64,000 nt of DNA from Aliarcobacter faecis (GCF_013201705.1 NZ_CP053838.1:1-64000); one strand, 5' to 3'; shown: positions 1-9,061, numbered from the stretch's first letter. Notes: generated by a model from the letters alone, not told the origin. Program-made: numbers and translations.

Positions 1-1533
1 ATGAAACATCTAATTTCACTTATTAATAATTTATTAGACACTAGTCATAATATTGAAAATAATTATATTAAAAATGTAGTATTTGATTTAATTAAAATTA
101 TTCATCTGGTTAAAACTGCTAAATCTAACAATTTAAAAAGAATGCTATTTGAATCATTTTGTATTAAAATTAAGATATTGACTGATAAGTATAATCTAAG
201 AGAAAATATATATTTTATAGAATTAAATAAACTACGAAATATTATTACACATGCTGTTATACATTTTGAAATTAATGAAAATGGAATAATTATTGCAAAT
301 AATGTTATGAAAAATGAAATTATTCATAATAAATATATTCATGATAAGGATGGTGTAATAAATTATATACAATTTACAATTTATTATATTTTATTACTTT
401 CTAGGGAAATTAATCCTTATATAAAAGATTATAAAAAAGACATAATTTATCCTAATATGCTGGATAAAGAAACAGCAATAGGATTAGAAGTTATAAAAGA
501 ATACAATCTTGAAATCAATCAATTACATGATGAGTATATTAAAATTATACATAAAATACATAAAAGTATTGAGCCTAATATGATTGGTCTTGATAAAGAA
601 TATATAGAAGACAATTTAAAAGCTGAGATATGGTTTAAAGAAAATAACATATCAAACTATGCAGTTGACTATATGCATACACAAATTTCTTTAGGAATTA
701 ATCTAAATACAATAGATAAAGATAAATCTTTATTATATTTACAAGATTCTTTAAATATAATAGAAAAAATAAAAAAAGACTATCCTTTTGTCACATGTTA
801 TCTTTTATATATTTTTAATGGCCTATCATCAAATTATTTTTTAAGAAAAAATGGAAATAAGGCTTTAGAATATGCTGAAAAATCAATTAACATACTTGAG
901 TCAGATTTTCATACTTCTATATCAATTTATACGAAAATAATAATAAATTTAACATTCGCAAATGCATTATCTATAAATGAACCAAAAAGAGAAAAAATAC
1001 AATTAGAAAAATGTATAAAACTTTTGATTCAAGCTAAAGAAAATAAAATAAAAAATTTAGAAGAATATTCATTTAATATATTTACTAATTATTTAAAAGC
1101 TGCCAATCAATCTAATTTCAAAATCAATAATGAAATTATTAAATATATAGACTCATTTAAAGAAGAGAAAATAAAACAAGAAAATAAAAAAACAATCTAT
1201 AATGAGTTATTTATATATTATGCCAAAAATTTAGATTACAATAAAGCTTATCAGATAGTAAATAGTATATTAAAAAGGAAATTATTCAATAATGAACACC
1301 AAGAATATTATAATTATGAAAAAAAAATATTAAATCTTGCAATAGATAAGAAGCTAACAATAAAATATGAAAAAGAAATACTTCAACTTTGTATTGATAA
1401 CAACGTTATATTAAAAGATCAAGTCAATAATTTAATACTTGAAATTTCAAATAATAAAAAACTCCTGGATAATCACAAAAATATTCTAAAGACTAAACTA
1501 ATAAATTCTAAAAATATTGAACGATACATATAG
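1..1533 (+). CDS. Unknown helical protein with a possible HEPN-like motif
   Basis: I do not recognise this 510-residue protein. It looks almost entirely helical, has no signal peptide or membrane span, and is rich in Lys, Asn and Ile. Residues 78-86 read LRNIITHAV, giving an R-x4-H spacing (R79, H84) like the active-site motif of HEPN-fold RNases. The C-terminal two thirds look like degenerate helical (TPR-like) repeats, for example NKALEYAEKSINILE near residue 285. The ATG is the first base of the window, so an upstream start and any promoter are out of view. It ends about 120 bases before, and tail to tail with, a broken IS1380 transposase. The HEPN idea rests on one short motif and is inference. 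Confidence 0.6.
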   Translation: MKHLISLINNLLDTSHNIENNYIKNVVFDLIKIIHLVKTAKSNNLKRMLFESFCIKIKILTDKYNLRENIYFIELNKLRNIITHAVIHFEINENGIIIANNVMKNEIIHNKYIHDKDGVINYIQFTIYYILLLSREINPYIKDYKKDIIYPNMLDKETAIGLEVIKEYNLEINQLHDEYIKIIHKIHKSIEPNMIGLDKEYIEDNLKAEIWFKENNISNYAVDYMHTQISLGINLNTIDKDKSLLYLQDSLNIIEKIKKDYPFVTCYLLYIFNGLSSNYFLRKNGNKALEYAEKSINILESDFHTSISIYTKIIINLTFANALSINEPKREKIQLEKCIKLLIQAKENKIKNLEEYSFNIFTNYLKAANQSNFKINNEIIKYIDSFKEEKIKQENKKTIYNELFIYYAKNLDYNKAYQIVNSILKRKLFNNEHQEYYNYEKKILNLAIDKKLTIKYEKEILQLCIDNNVILKDQVNNLILEISNNKKLLDNHKNILKTKLINSKNIERYI

Positions 1534-1654
1534 ATTTATTAGATAGGGACGAAATGACCATACAGTAAATTTCTCATTGAAAGATTTACAAATGGATATT
1601 TTTACTTATTCGTTTTCTTGTTTTATTTTATATTTTAAATATTCATTACTTATT

Positions 1655-2947
1655 TTACAAATAATTTAGCTTAGGCAGTTGGGATTGTTTCACATTTTCA
1701 AACAAACCATCCATCCAAGCTCGTCTTTTTTGAGGAAGTGATATTTTTAGCGTCTTTATATTAGCATGTTCTGTAATCCAAGATCCTAATGCAAAGCAGT
1801 AGGATCTTAAGGTAGAAAGCATCATATTTGAATTGAGCACTTAGTGTTTGAATAGTGCCATAATGTTATATGCCATTATAATAAATCTAAAAGAGGCTTC
1901 CGTAGCATAGAAATCTTTCAAGCAGAAGTTGTCAGCACCAAAATCATACTTCAACTCTTTAATCCTATTCTCACAATCTGCTCTTGTGTTGTAGATATTG
2001 TATATTTGATCTACTGGTAATTCAATATTTGTAACAAATGCACTATATCTGTACGTAGGTTCATCAAATAAAAGTTTACCACCTGATTTAGGATATTCAC
2101 TGATAAGTTTACGAACTATGATGTATCGTCTCTCCTTCCCATTGTCTGGTTTGAATCGTAAACTTGCAACTTCAATTCCTTTGGTGATACTCACCCACTT
2201 AGTAACTGAACCAATAGTATATTTGATATTTTCATAGAACTTTACTGCTACTATATAGTTTAGATTTCTATTCTCAAAGTATTCTAAAAACTTTTGAGAG
2301 TAAAATCCACTATCAGCTCTTACTAATCCAACTTTATGATCTTTTAAACACACATCAAATGTTTCATCAAGGAAGTTGGAGTAGTTATTCAGATCACTTG
2401 TATTACCACTACGCATCCATGCATTAGCCACCATCTTTGTTTGTGATATAAATGCTATTAAAGGGTGATGGGAATTCCTCCCTGGTTTCTTTGGATTATA
2501 TCCTTTTGAAGCGCCTTCTTGATCTCCGTATCTTGTGATAACTGTTGAATCCAAATCAATAGTGATTGAGCCCACATCTATTTGAGAAAGAAATTTTTGC
2601 TGTAACTGTGGAAATATTTCACTATTTTTCTCCATATCAAATTTATGAAAAAATCTACTGTAGGTTGATTGTGACGGTAATCTCTTGATATCAAATATTG
2701 ATTGTAAAGTTGTATCATATCTAATCCAATCTGCATGAATATATCTACTTGCTCCTGTAAATATAGCTAACCAGAATCCTTGAACTATATCTACTGGATT
2801 ATAAGCTGCATTTGAATAACCTTGAGGTAGATTCACACTTTGTAGATCATCAATCACTCTTGTTTTATCCATAAAATCTTTGAGCAATTTCATACCACCA
2901 AATGGAGTTATTTTTTTATCTGAATATTCTATTTTTAGTTGACCCAT
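1655..2947 (-). pseudogene. IS1380-family transposase, interrupted by an in-frame stop
   Basis: DDE transposase of the IS1380 family. The first 368 residues contain the family signature VGSITIDLDSTVITRYG followed by KGYNPKKPGR and SHHPLIAFI, then VRADSGFYS and the C-terminal YNTRADCENRIKELKYDFG block. After FKH a TAA occurs (1841-1843), and the same frame then runs on for 62 codons (LSTLRSYCFALGSWITEH, LKISLPQKRRAWMDGLF), which is the normal IS1380 C-terminus. A CAA to TAA change would explain it. The right end may be the CCTGGATTATGC stretch read leftwards from 3031 to 3020. I could not find a matching left inverted repeat, so the element may also be truncated at its left end. Probably inactive unless the stop is a sequencing error. 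Confidence 0.9.
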
Positions 2948-3155
2948 TTGGTGATCCTTTGAAATAATGTTTGAACTTAGATTTTATAGTATGTTTGTTT
3001 AGATTGAAATTTTCCTATTGCATAATCCAGGTTTAATTTATCTTATTAGTAACAATTTACAGTTTTTTTAATTTTGTATTCAATCTTATTTTTTAATGTG
3101 TCATAATGGTGTATTTTAATTTGAGGCATCCACCTTTGAATAATATAAAAATTAA

Positions 3156-4382
3156 TTAGTTTCCAATCTTTTTAAATGATTTAGCCATATCAATAATTTC
3201 TTGTTCTGTATAATGAAGATATATCATTGTAGTTCTAATATCTTCATGTCCTAACCATTTTGAGATGGATGCATTATCCATTTTGAGTGTATGCTTTAGA
3301 TAACTTGCAACACTGTGTCTTAGCATATGAACACTTGATTTTTTTGTTACTTCTATTTGAGCAGCTACTAAAGTATTGTGAACTATAGTATTTATATATC
3401 TATCATTTACTTGTTTCCCTTTATTAGTTGTAAAGTAAAATCCATCTGGTGATTCAGTTCTAATCTTTTCATATTTAATCATGTGTTTTTTTATATGACT
3501 ATAAGTGACATACAGTAATCTTTGTTTATTCCCTTTACCAATAATATTGAACTTAACAATATTTTTATCAATAGTTATATCATCTTTTTTTAAATATACT
3601 AATTCAGATACTCTGATACCAAGATACATCAATAATTTTAACATTAATATATTCCTCTCTCTTACTTCATCTTTATATTGTACAAGCTCTATTGCATTAA
3701 AGAATTTCTGAAAACCATCTTTTGGAGTTAATACAGATAAAACTCTTTTTTCTTTTTGAATACTTTTTGAAATTTTACTTCTTTCTATATCAAATAAGAA
3801 TACTTCATTTTCTGATTCTTTATCTATATTTGAGTTCTCTATAAATTTTATAAAATTTAGTAATACAGTTAATCTGTTCACTTTACTAGCATAACTTAAT
3901 TCCCAAATATTCTTAATATTTTTTGGTATATCAACTTTTATAATTTTTCCTGCAGCTAAATCTTTTTTTTGTTTTTCTTCTGTATTAGAAAAATAATTTG
4001 CTAATAGTGTAGTTGTTATATTTTTAATTGAGTAAGCTTTTCTCTCAAGCATATAGTGATAAAATGGATATATATTATTATAATACTGTTTGATAGCTTT
4101 AAATTTTAAAACCCCTAGCTCATTTACATATTTTCCTATTGCTTCAATATCTTTGCTATTAAGTATAGCTTCTTTGATACTAGTTATCTTTGGTATATTG
4201 TCTTCAGTTACAAATCTTCTTGATTGTTCATCACATTTTTGACTTAAGTACTGTGCAATCCAAAAAGCTATATTTTCTTTCCAGTCATCATAAGGTTCAA
4301 GTAAAAAAGCTCCATCATCTATAACTGAATTTTCAATTAATTCATATTGATTCTTTTTTGCCATTTCATGTTTTCTTTCCAT
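3156..4382 (-). CDS. Tyrosine recombinase / phage-type integrase
   Basis: Site-specific recombinase of the XerC/XerD/phage integrase superfamily, 408 residues. All catalytic positions are present: Arg257 in LGIRVSEL, a Lys in the GKGNKQR beta-hairpin (about 283-287), HMLRHS (His352, Arg355), LGHEDIRTT (His379) and the nucleophile Tyr388 in TTMIYLH. Residues 90-210 look like a SAM-like core-binding domain, preceded by an N-terminal extension. There is no IntI-specific insert, so it is not an integron integrase. A second ATG seven codons in (4364) is a possible start, because a GGAAAG lies just before it while the first ATG has no obvious ribosome site. It probably moved the island at the left of the window. 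Repeated ATTTTCCGTAT sites lie just upstream. Confidence 0.92.
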   Translation of the reverse strand: MERKHEMAKKNQYELIENSVIDDGAFLLEPYDDWKENIAFWIAQYLSQKCDEQSRRFVTEDNIPKITSIKEAILNSKDIEAIGKYVNELGVLKFKAIKQYYNNIYPFYHYMLERKAYSIKNITTTLLANYFSNTEEKQKKDLAAGKIIKVDIPKNIKNIWELSYASKVNRLTVLLNFIKFIENSNIDKESENEVFLFDIERSKISKSIQKEKRVLSVLTPKDGFQKFFNAIELVQYKDEVRERNILMLKLLMYLGIRVSELVYLKKDDITIDKNIVKFNIIGKGNKQRLLYVTYSHIKKHMIKYEKIRTESPDGFYFTTNKGKQVNDRYINTIVHNTLVAAQIEVTKKSSVHMLRHSVASYLKHTLKMDNASISKWLGHEDIRTTMIYLHYTEQEIIDMAKSFKKIGN

Positions 4383-4440
4383 TTAAGTTTATTGTTGTAA
4401 ATTTATTTGCTATTTTACCTTGAAAAAACTTAATTTTAAG

Positions 4441-4644
4441 ATACGGAAAATATATCATTTTCCGTATTTAATAAAATGCCCAAAAGTAGCATAAATAGGA
4501 CTTTTCTATAAAACTTTAATTTAACTTAAAATGATGTTTTTTTGCTAGATTAGTTAATATTTATATGCTCTAAAAACGTTTTTAGATGATAAATTGTATT
4601 ACTTCAAACTTATCGTGCGTTTTAGAGAGCGTTATTTTCCGTAT
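4441..4644. repeat. Repeated ATTTTCCGTAT sites upstream of the integrase
   Basis: The gene-free stretch 4383-4734 holds an 11-bp inverted repeat (4441-4451 against 4457-4467) whose arm ATTTTCCGTAT recurs at 4634-4644. A second imperfect inverted pair, GCTCTAAAAACG near 4567 and CGTTTTAGAGAGC near 4619, lies between them. Sites of this kind next to a tyrosine recombinase often serve as arm-type or core attachment sites; here that role is inference. Confidence 0.4.
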
Positions 4645-4734
4645 TTAGAAATTTAACTTATATTTTTACTTGCTATAGTATTTTTCTTATTGGATATAAA
4701 AAAACTTTTTTATCTTTTATGTAATTAGTAAACT

Positions 4735-5100
4735 TTGAAAAAAACAACTCATAGAATTAAAAATCATAAAGTAATTCTTCATTCAGATCAAGGTAGCCAA
4801 TATAGCTCTTATGAATACCAAACATTTTTAAAGTATCATAATATTATCCCAAGTATGAGCCGTAGAGGTAATTGTTATGATAATGCAGTAGCAGAGAGTT
4901 TTTTTAAGACATTAAAAAAAGAGTTAGTTAGAAAAACTATATTTCATACAAGAGCAGAAGCTAGAGATAAAATATTTGAATATATAGAAATGTTTTATAA
5001 CTCAAAAAGAAGACATAGTTTTTTAGATTTTATAAGTCCAAATGAATTTGAGAAAAGATACAATGATAGTGTTACTCAACCCAAGGTGTTAACTGAATAA
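4735..5100 (+). pseudogene. IS3-family transposase (OrfB) C-terminal fragment
   Basis: This is the last 120 or so residues of an IS3-family OrfB integrase core. It shows HSDQGSQYSS (second catalytic Asp region), SMSRRGNCYDNAVAESFFK (catalytic Glu region) and YNSKRRHSFLDFISPNEFE, all family hallmarks. The first catalytic Asp and all of OrfA are missing. Nothing upstream of 4735 resembles the rest, and the only available start is a TTG inside the truncated frame. It is therefore a 5'-truncated relic, not a functional gene. The right terminus of the insertion sequence still follows it. Confidence 0.9.
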
Positions 5101-5104
5101 AAAA

Positions 5105-5125
5105 GTGTCTACTAGCTTGGGGTCA
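5105..5125. repeat. Right terminal end of the IS3-family relic
   Basis: Reading inward from 5125 the sequence is TGACCCCAAGCTAGTAGACA, a typical IS3-family terminus beginning with TGA, 5 bases after the OrfB stop. No matching left end is present before 4735, which agrees with truncation of the element. Confidence 0.65.
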
Positions 5126-5182
5126 TTCCACAGCAATCCACTTAACAAGTATAAAAACTTATTCTTTTTAAACTCTTATTCT

Positions 5183-5192
5183 CCCCCCCCCC
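5183..5192. repeat. Homopolymeric C10 (G10 on minus strand) tract
   Basis: Ten consecutive C in DNA that is otherwise strongly AT-rich. It lies between the IS3 relic and the 3' end of the Thg1-like gene. Such tracts are slippage-prone and are the usual basis of phase variation in Campylobacterota, but here it is outside any reading frame I can support. Confidence 0.7.
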
Positions 5193-5237
5193 TTATATTT
5201 TTATACTTAAACCAACGGTTATCTTTATAATATAGAA

Positions 5238-5984
5238 TTATGTTTTATTAGAATAATTCAAATAATTCATTATTATTGTATGAATATCATTTAATAAGTA
5301 TTTTTTATTTTTTTTTGGATTTTCACTAAATTTAGGGTCTTCTTTTGCATCTGTAACTAAAAACTTAAATGTACTAAGTATTTTATCAACATCTTCATTT
5401 TTATTTATTTCTTCTACTGCTTGAATTGAATTATCTATATTTTTCTTTATTTCATCTTCATATACATTATGATATTTATTCAACCTAAGTACTTTCCAAT
5501 AAGCATATCTTTTAGATATTAAAAATCTATACCTTATATATTGTGAGATTTCATTTTCTTCAAGAATAAGTGGTCTTGCATCAAAAAATATATTTTTATC
5601 TTCATAGCTTTGTGTCATATGACTTCCAAAGAAGCTAGATATTAAAGTGGATACTTTCATAACTCTATTGCCATCATTATCAAGATTTTTATTTAATATT
5701 ATTGAAACTTCATCATTTACAATAAAACTACAAATAATTGAAGACTGTTTATCTTTTCCAAAGTATTTTTTAAAAGATTGAAAAAATTTCTTATATGAAC
5801 TATTTAAATTATTATTGAATTCTTCATTTACTAATATATCTTTTAAAAAATTCCTAGTAGCCTTAAATCCATCTATTCTAATACATAAATATTTATTTTC
5901 AGGAACTTGTACAATAGATAATGATTTATTTTCTATATCTTTAAAATAAGTGTCTAATTCTGTTAATTCATTTTGCAATAACAT
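5238..5984 (-). CDS. Thg1-like protein (tRNA-His guanylyltransferase family)
   Basis: Divergent member of the Thg1/Thg1-like 3'-5' polymerase family, 248 residues from the chosen start. Visible family features are LCIRIDGFK (metal-binding Asp38-Gly39), IVNDEVSIIL (Asp91-Glu92, matching the SDE motif) and NIFFDARPLILEENEISQYI (131-150, the FDAR segment). Then comes RYRFLISKRYAYW, where canonical Thg1 has a WRQ-D-RN motif that is altered here. Family members add nucleotides in the reverse direction to tRNA 5' ends. The substrate of this one cannot be told. I chose the ATG at 5984 over 6005 because GGAGG lies 7 bases upstream and because the preceding small gene ends at 5986. Likely co-transcribed with that small gene; transfer is suggested by flanking IS relics. 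Confidence 0.75.
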   Translation of the reverse strand: MLLQNELTELDTYFKDIENKSLSIVQVPENKYLCIRIDGFKATRNFLKDILVNEEFNNNLNSSYKKFFQSFKKYFGKDKQSSIICSFIVNDEVSIILNKNLDNDGNRVMKVSTLISSFFGSHMTQSYEDKNIFFDARPLILEENEISQYIRYRFLISKRYAYWKVLRLNKYHNVYEDEIKKNIDNSIQAVEEINKNEDVDKILSTFKFLVTDAKEDPKFSENPKKNKKYLLNDIHTIIMNYLNYSNKT

Positions 5985-5985
5985 T

Positions 5986-6114
5986 TTATTTTCCTCCTTT
6001 AGCATTTGGGTTTAATTGTTTACCTCTGTTACCTTGATTTTTAGAATATGTTTTATTTACTCCATTTGTACCTTTATTTGAATTGCTTTGGTTAGCCTTA
6101 TGATTATTAGCCAT
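5986..6114 (-). CDS. Small Asn/Gly/Lys-rich protein (42 aa) ahead of the Thg1-like gene
   Basis: A 42-codon frame begins ATG at 6114 after a good AAAGGAG ribosome site and ends one base before the Thg1-like start. The end of the small frame contains the ribosome site of the next gene, so the two look translationally coupled. The product starts MANNHKANQSNSNKGTNG and has repeated N-x-G/K patterns (GNRGKQLNPNAKGGK). It is basic, probably disordered, with no Cys and no membrane span. I do not know its function; an RNA- or partner-binding peptide for the Thg1-like enzyme is a guess. Confidence 0.6.
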   Translation of the reverse strand: MANNHKANQSNSNKGTNGVNKTYSKNQGNRGKQLNPNAKGGK

Positions 6115-6195
6115 ATTGTCTCCTTTTTAATTAATTTATTGAAATTGTGTCACAATATAAAGAATTATTCTAGGAAATGAACTGGACAACTTTTT

Positions 6196-7788
6196 ATGTA
6201 TAGTAAAATTATAAGTATTGAAGAAATCTTTGATTGGTATTTAAAAACATTAGACATAAAATTAGATAGAAAACCTATTCAAAGATATATAAAAAATGGT
6301 AATCAAGATGTTGATAAAGATAAAATTGCTTTTGATGATTTGATTAAATATATATTAAAGTCCATAGAACTTAGTGATGATGGAAAAGTACATTTTGGAA
6401 ATGTATTAGAAAATTTTATTGAAGTTTATAAATGTTTTACTCTATATATGGAGGTACATAATACTTCTCAAAAACAATTAAATTTTTTATTAGCAAAAGA
6501 TATGATTATTCCTTTTTTTGCTTTATTTAGTTCATATGTATTTGATAAGCATCTTATAATATTAGAGCAAATAAAACCTGATAAAAATAAAAAGTCCTTT
6601 CAAAAGTTTTTGGATTGGGCAGGAAGAAATATTTGTCAGCAAAATATAAAACACTATTTAATAAATAAATATACAGAAGAATACTACAAAGGAGATAATA
6701 CAAATAATATTACTGATATAGGAAGAAGTATAACTAATTGGTTCAGTTTAGAAAATCAAACTACTCCAAAAAATGAACATTTTAATAGATTGGTTAAATA
6801 TTTAAATGATTGTAATAAGGCTCCTCATCTTAATTTATATAATCTAGCACTTTTTGCAAAATTGTTTCAAGAAATTCATAAAAAATTAGAAGATTTATTT
6901 GATGAAAATCAAATTGAGCTACTTATAGAGCACTATTATCTTTTATTAAAATTTTATCAATTTAAATTAGCAACTAATGATATTGAAAAAACTGAATATA
7001 GAATTTATAATGAACTATTAAATCATATAAATCCGAATTTAATAAATAGAAACCACTATTTTGATGATTATTTTGTATGGATTGACAAAGCAGTAACTAG
7101 GGAATATTTTACTCTTTATAAATTAATTAAAAAAGTATTCAATAAAAATGGTTTGTTTTATTTATTACCGGAATTAGAATGTATGAAATATATTGAAATA
7201 AATTTTCCAGTATTGTATTTTAATAAAACAAAAACTCAAAATGAATATGTTAATTTATTTGAAGCAATGGCTTCTAGAAAAAAAGAATTAAATATATATA
7301 TTAAAAATGAAAGTATAAATTTTCAAGCTGAGATTTTTTTTATACATTTAGATAATAAGAAAGAAAAAGATTACAATGATAAAATAAAATGTGATGAAAT
7401 ATTTAAAAAACTAGAAATTGAATTTAATAAAAATGATTCTAATCCATATATTTGTTTTTTAAAAACAAAATTCTACATTTTTGACAATAATTTAGAAAAA
7501 GGATTAGAATATTGTAAAAAATGTGTTAATTTAGGAATTGGAAAATTAGGTGAACATTTTAAAGAAGCTGTATTGATAGGTATTTTATTATCTGCAAAGC
7601 TTAACAGCAAAACAAACTATAACTTTTTTAAAAGAATAGCAATTAAATATGATAGTTTATTTTTTGGAAGATTGAAAATTCCTTCATATGGAATAAATGG
7701 AAAAATGGTTGATATTTATGAAGATAAAAGAAATTTTGAAAGATTGTCAATAGAATTTGATGATTATTTTTCTAATAAATTTTCTTAA
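6196..7788 (+). CDS. Unknown 530-residue helical protein
   Basis: Not recognised. It is a cytoplasmic-looking, helix-rich protein of very low-GC composition, without signal peptide, membrane span or cysteine cluster. The N-terminal 60 residues (IEEIFDWYLKTLDIKL, KPIQRYIKNG) could be a small recognition domain. The last third, near FLKTKFYIFDNNLEKGLEYC, resembles TPR-like helical pairs. It is divergent from the Thg1-like operon with 80 bases between the two starts, so they may share a regulatory region. No strong ribosome site precedes the ATG; a weak AGGAAA lies 20 bases upstream. Its general build is similar to the protein at the left edge, but I see no clear homology. Confidence 0.65.
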   Translation: MYSKIISIEEIFDWYLKTLDIKLDRKPIQRYIKNGNQDVDKDKIAFDDLIKYILKSIELSDDGKVHFGNVLENFIEVYKCFTLYMEVHNTSQKQLNFLLAKDMIIPFFALFSSYVFDKHLIILEQIKPDKNKKSFQKFLDWAGRNICQQNIKHYLINKYTEEYYKGDNTNNITDIGRSITNWFSLENQTTPKNEHFNRLVKYLNDCNKAPHLNLYNLALFAKLFQEIHKKLEDLFDENQIELLIEHYYLLLKFYQFKLATNDIEKTEYRIYNELLNHINPNLINRNHYFDDYFVWIDKAVTREYFTLYKLIKKVFNKNGLFYLLPELECMKYIEINFPVLYFNKTKTQNEYVNLFEAMASRKKELNIYIKNESINFQAEIFFIHLDNKKEKDYNDKIKCDEIFKKLEIEFNKNDSNPYICFLKTKFYIFDNNLEKGLEYCKKCVNLGIGKLGEHFKEAVLIGILLSAKLNSKTNYNFFKRIAIKYDSLFFGRLKIPSYGINGKMVDIYEDKRNFERLSIEFDDYFSNKFS

Positions 7789-7923
7789 ATCAAGAACTAT
7801 GTTTGATTTATATTAAACATATAATTTAGGTTAGTTCATCAGCTTTAAAGTCCTTATGTAAGTCATTTGTGATTTTAAAGCACCTAAAATAACCTTATAA
7901 AAGATAAATTATGAGGTAACATT

Positions 7924-8160
7924 ATGAAAAGAAAAAATTCACTAAAATTAGAGAAAATATTACAGAAGTTGAGTACCAAAAGCTATTAACCTATTTAAAT
8001 GAGAAAGAGGATTTAACAACTAACACTAAAAACAATCTAAGGCGAACTTTTATTCTACTATATTTTACAGGTATGAGAGTTAATGAAGTAAAACAATTAA
8101 AAATTAAAGATATAAATACAATCTATGAAAAAGAAGAACTAATTATAGTTACTCATAAAA
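7924..8160 (+). pseudogene. Tyrosine recombinase fragment cut by the Tn3-family element
   Basis: After a GAGGT ribosome site and ATG, the first codons must shift by one base at an A-tract (7931-7938) to enter a frame coding for ITEVEYQKLLTYLNEKE and LLYFTGMRVNEVKQLKIKDI. This is the first half of a tyrosine recombinase catalytic domain with its active-site Arg. The frame runs straight into the left inverted repeat of the transposon at 8161, and the rest of the domain is missing. The other side of the transposon does not continue it. So it is doubly broken: a one-base deletion in a homopolymer and loss of the C-terminus. Confidence 0.8.
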
Positions 8161-8206
8161 GGGTGTAGACCTACAAAGGGATTTTTTTTCCAACAATATT
8201 TAAAAA
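8161..8206 (+). repeat. Left terminal inverted repeat of the Tn3-family element
   Basis: Starts GGGTGTAGACCTACAAAGGG. It matches the right end in 45 of 46 positions, the single difference being G against A at the fifth base. The length and the GGG start are typical of Tn3-family ends. Confidence 0.95.
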
Positions 8207-8352
8207 TTGCTTAAAGCTAATACTAATGTAAAATCATCAACTTTTTTTCTCTTTATTCTTTTGTAAGAATTTGAATGAGTATATAAAACTTCTTTTTAGT
8301 GTAATTTATTCAAATTCAATAATATATTTAATATGCTTTGAATAATATATTA

Positions 8353-8409
8353 GTTAATTTACATTTTTACGATAGAATTCATTATGGTTTTTATAATGTA
8401 AATTAAACA
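8353..8409. promoter_or_regulatory. Candidate resolution (res) site
   Basis: The 290 bases between the left repeat and the resolvase gene contain an inverted repeat, TTAATTTACA at 8354-8363 against TGTAAATTAA at 8398-8407, directly upstream of the resolvase start. Res sites of Tn3 elements lie in this position and are built from such inverted subsites. I could not define three subsites. Confidence 0.35.
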
Positions 8410-8449
8410 TTCATTTAATATACATATTTTTCAAAAAGGAATTTCTAAA

Positions 8450-9061
8450 ATGTTAATAGGATATGCAAGAGTTTCAAAATCAGATAATTCACAAGTTTTA
8501 GATTTACAAATTGATGCACTAGTAAATGCTGGAGTAAAAGAAGAAAATATTTATAGTGATAAAATTTCTGGAAGTAAAGATGAAAGACCTGGATTAGAAA
8601 ATTGTCTAAAAGCTTTAAGACTAGATGATATTTTAGTTGTATATAAACTTGATAGGCTTGGAAGAAATTTGAAACATCTTATTCAAACTGTTGAAGATTT
8701 AACAAAAAGAAAAGTAGGATTTAAAGTATTAAGTGGGCAAGGTGTAAATATAGATACTACAACACCAGCTGGTAAAATGATATTTTCTATATTTGGTGCA
8801 TTAGCTGAATTTGAAAGAGAACTTATTCGAGAAAGAACAATAGCAGGAATTACTGCAGCTCGTGCAAGAGGAAGAATGGGTGGAAGAAAATTTAATCTTA
8901 CAAAAGCACAAGTAAGACTTGCCGAAGCTAGTATGAAAAATAGAGATACAAGTGTTACTGAACTTTGTAAAGAGTTAAAAATCACAAGAGCAACTTTATA
9001 CAAATATATTTCTCCAACTGGAGAATTAAGAGATTATGCAAAAAGGGTGCTTGAAAAATAG
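8450..9061 (+). CDS. tnpR: Serine resolvase of the Tn3-family element
   Basis: Small serine recombinase of 203 residues, normal for the resolvase/invertase family. The N-terminal catalytic domain has IGYARVS with the nucleophile Ser9, the YKLDRLGRN arginine motif (about 67-75), TTTPAGKMIFSIFGALAEFER, and the E-helix. The C-terminal 50 residues (TSVTELCKELKITRATLYKYI) form a Hin-type helix-turn-helix. It resolves transposition cointegrates at a res site, probably in the 290 bases upstream. A ribosome site AAAAGGA precedes the ATG. It reads away from the left end toward the cargo. Confidence 0.93.
   Translation: MLIGYARVSKSDNSQVLDLQIDALVNAGVKEENIYSDKISGSKDERPGLENCLKALRLDDILVVYKLDRLGRNLKHLIQTVEDLTKRKVGFKVLSGQGVNIDTTTPAGKMIFSIFGALAEFERELIRERTIAGITAARARGRMGGRKFNLTKAQVRLAEASMKNRDTSVTELCKELKITRATLYKYISPTGELRDYAKRVLEK

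Noticed and set aside
3156-4382. Intact integrase as the integron integrase of the cassette array
   Set aside because: It lacks the extra IntI patch segment between the catalytic boxes, is 16 kb away on the wrong side for minus-strand cassettes, and is separated by a transposon.
7790-7920. Possible attachment or regulatory repeats (TTTAAAG copies and GGTTA/TAACC) between the 530-aa gene and the recombinase fragment
   Set aside because: The matches are short and expected by chance at this base composition.
8683-9003. Antisense open frame of 106 codons inside the Tn3 resolvase gene
   Set aside because: It is an opposite-strand shadow of a well-conserved gene; the product is a nonspecific hydrophobic/Ser-rich string and has no ribosome site.
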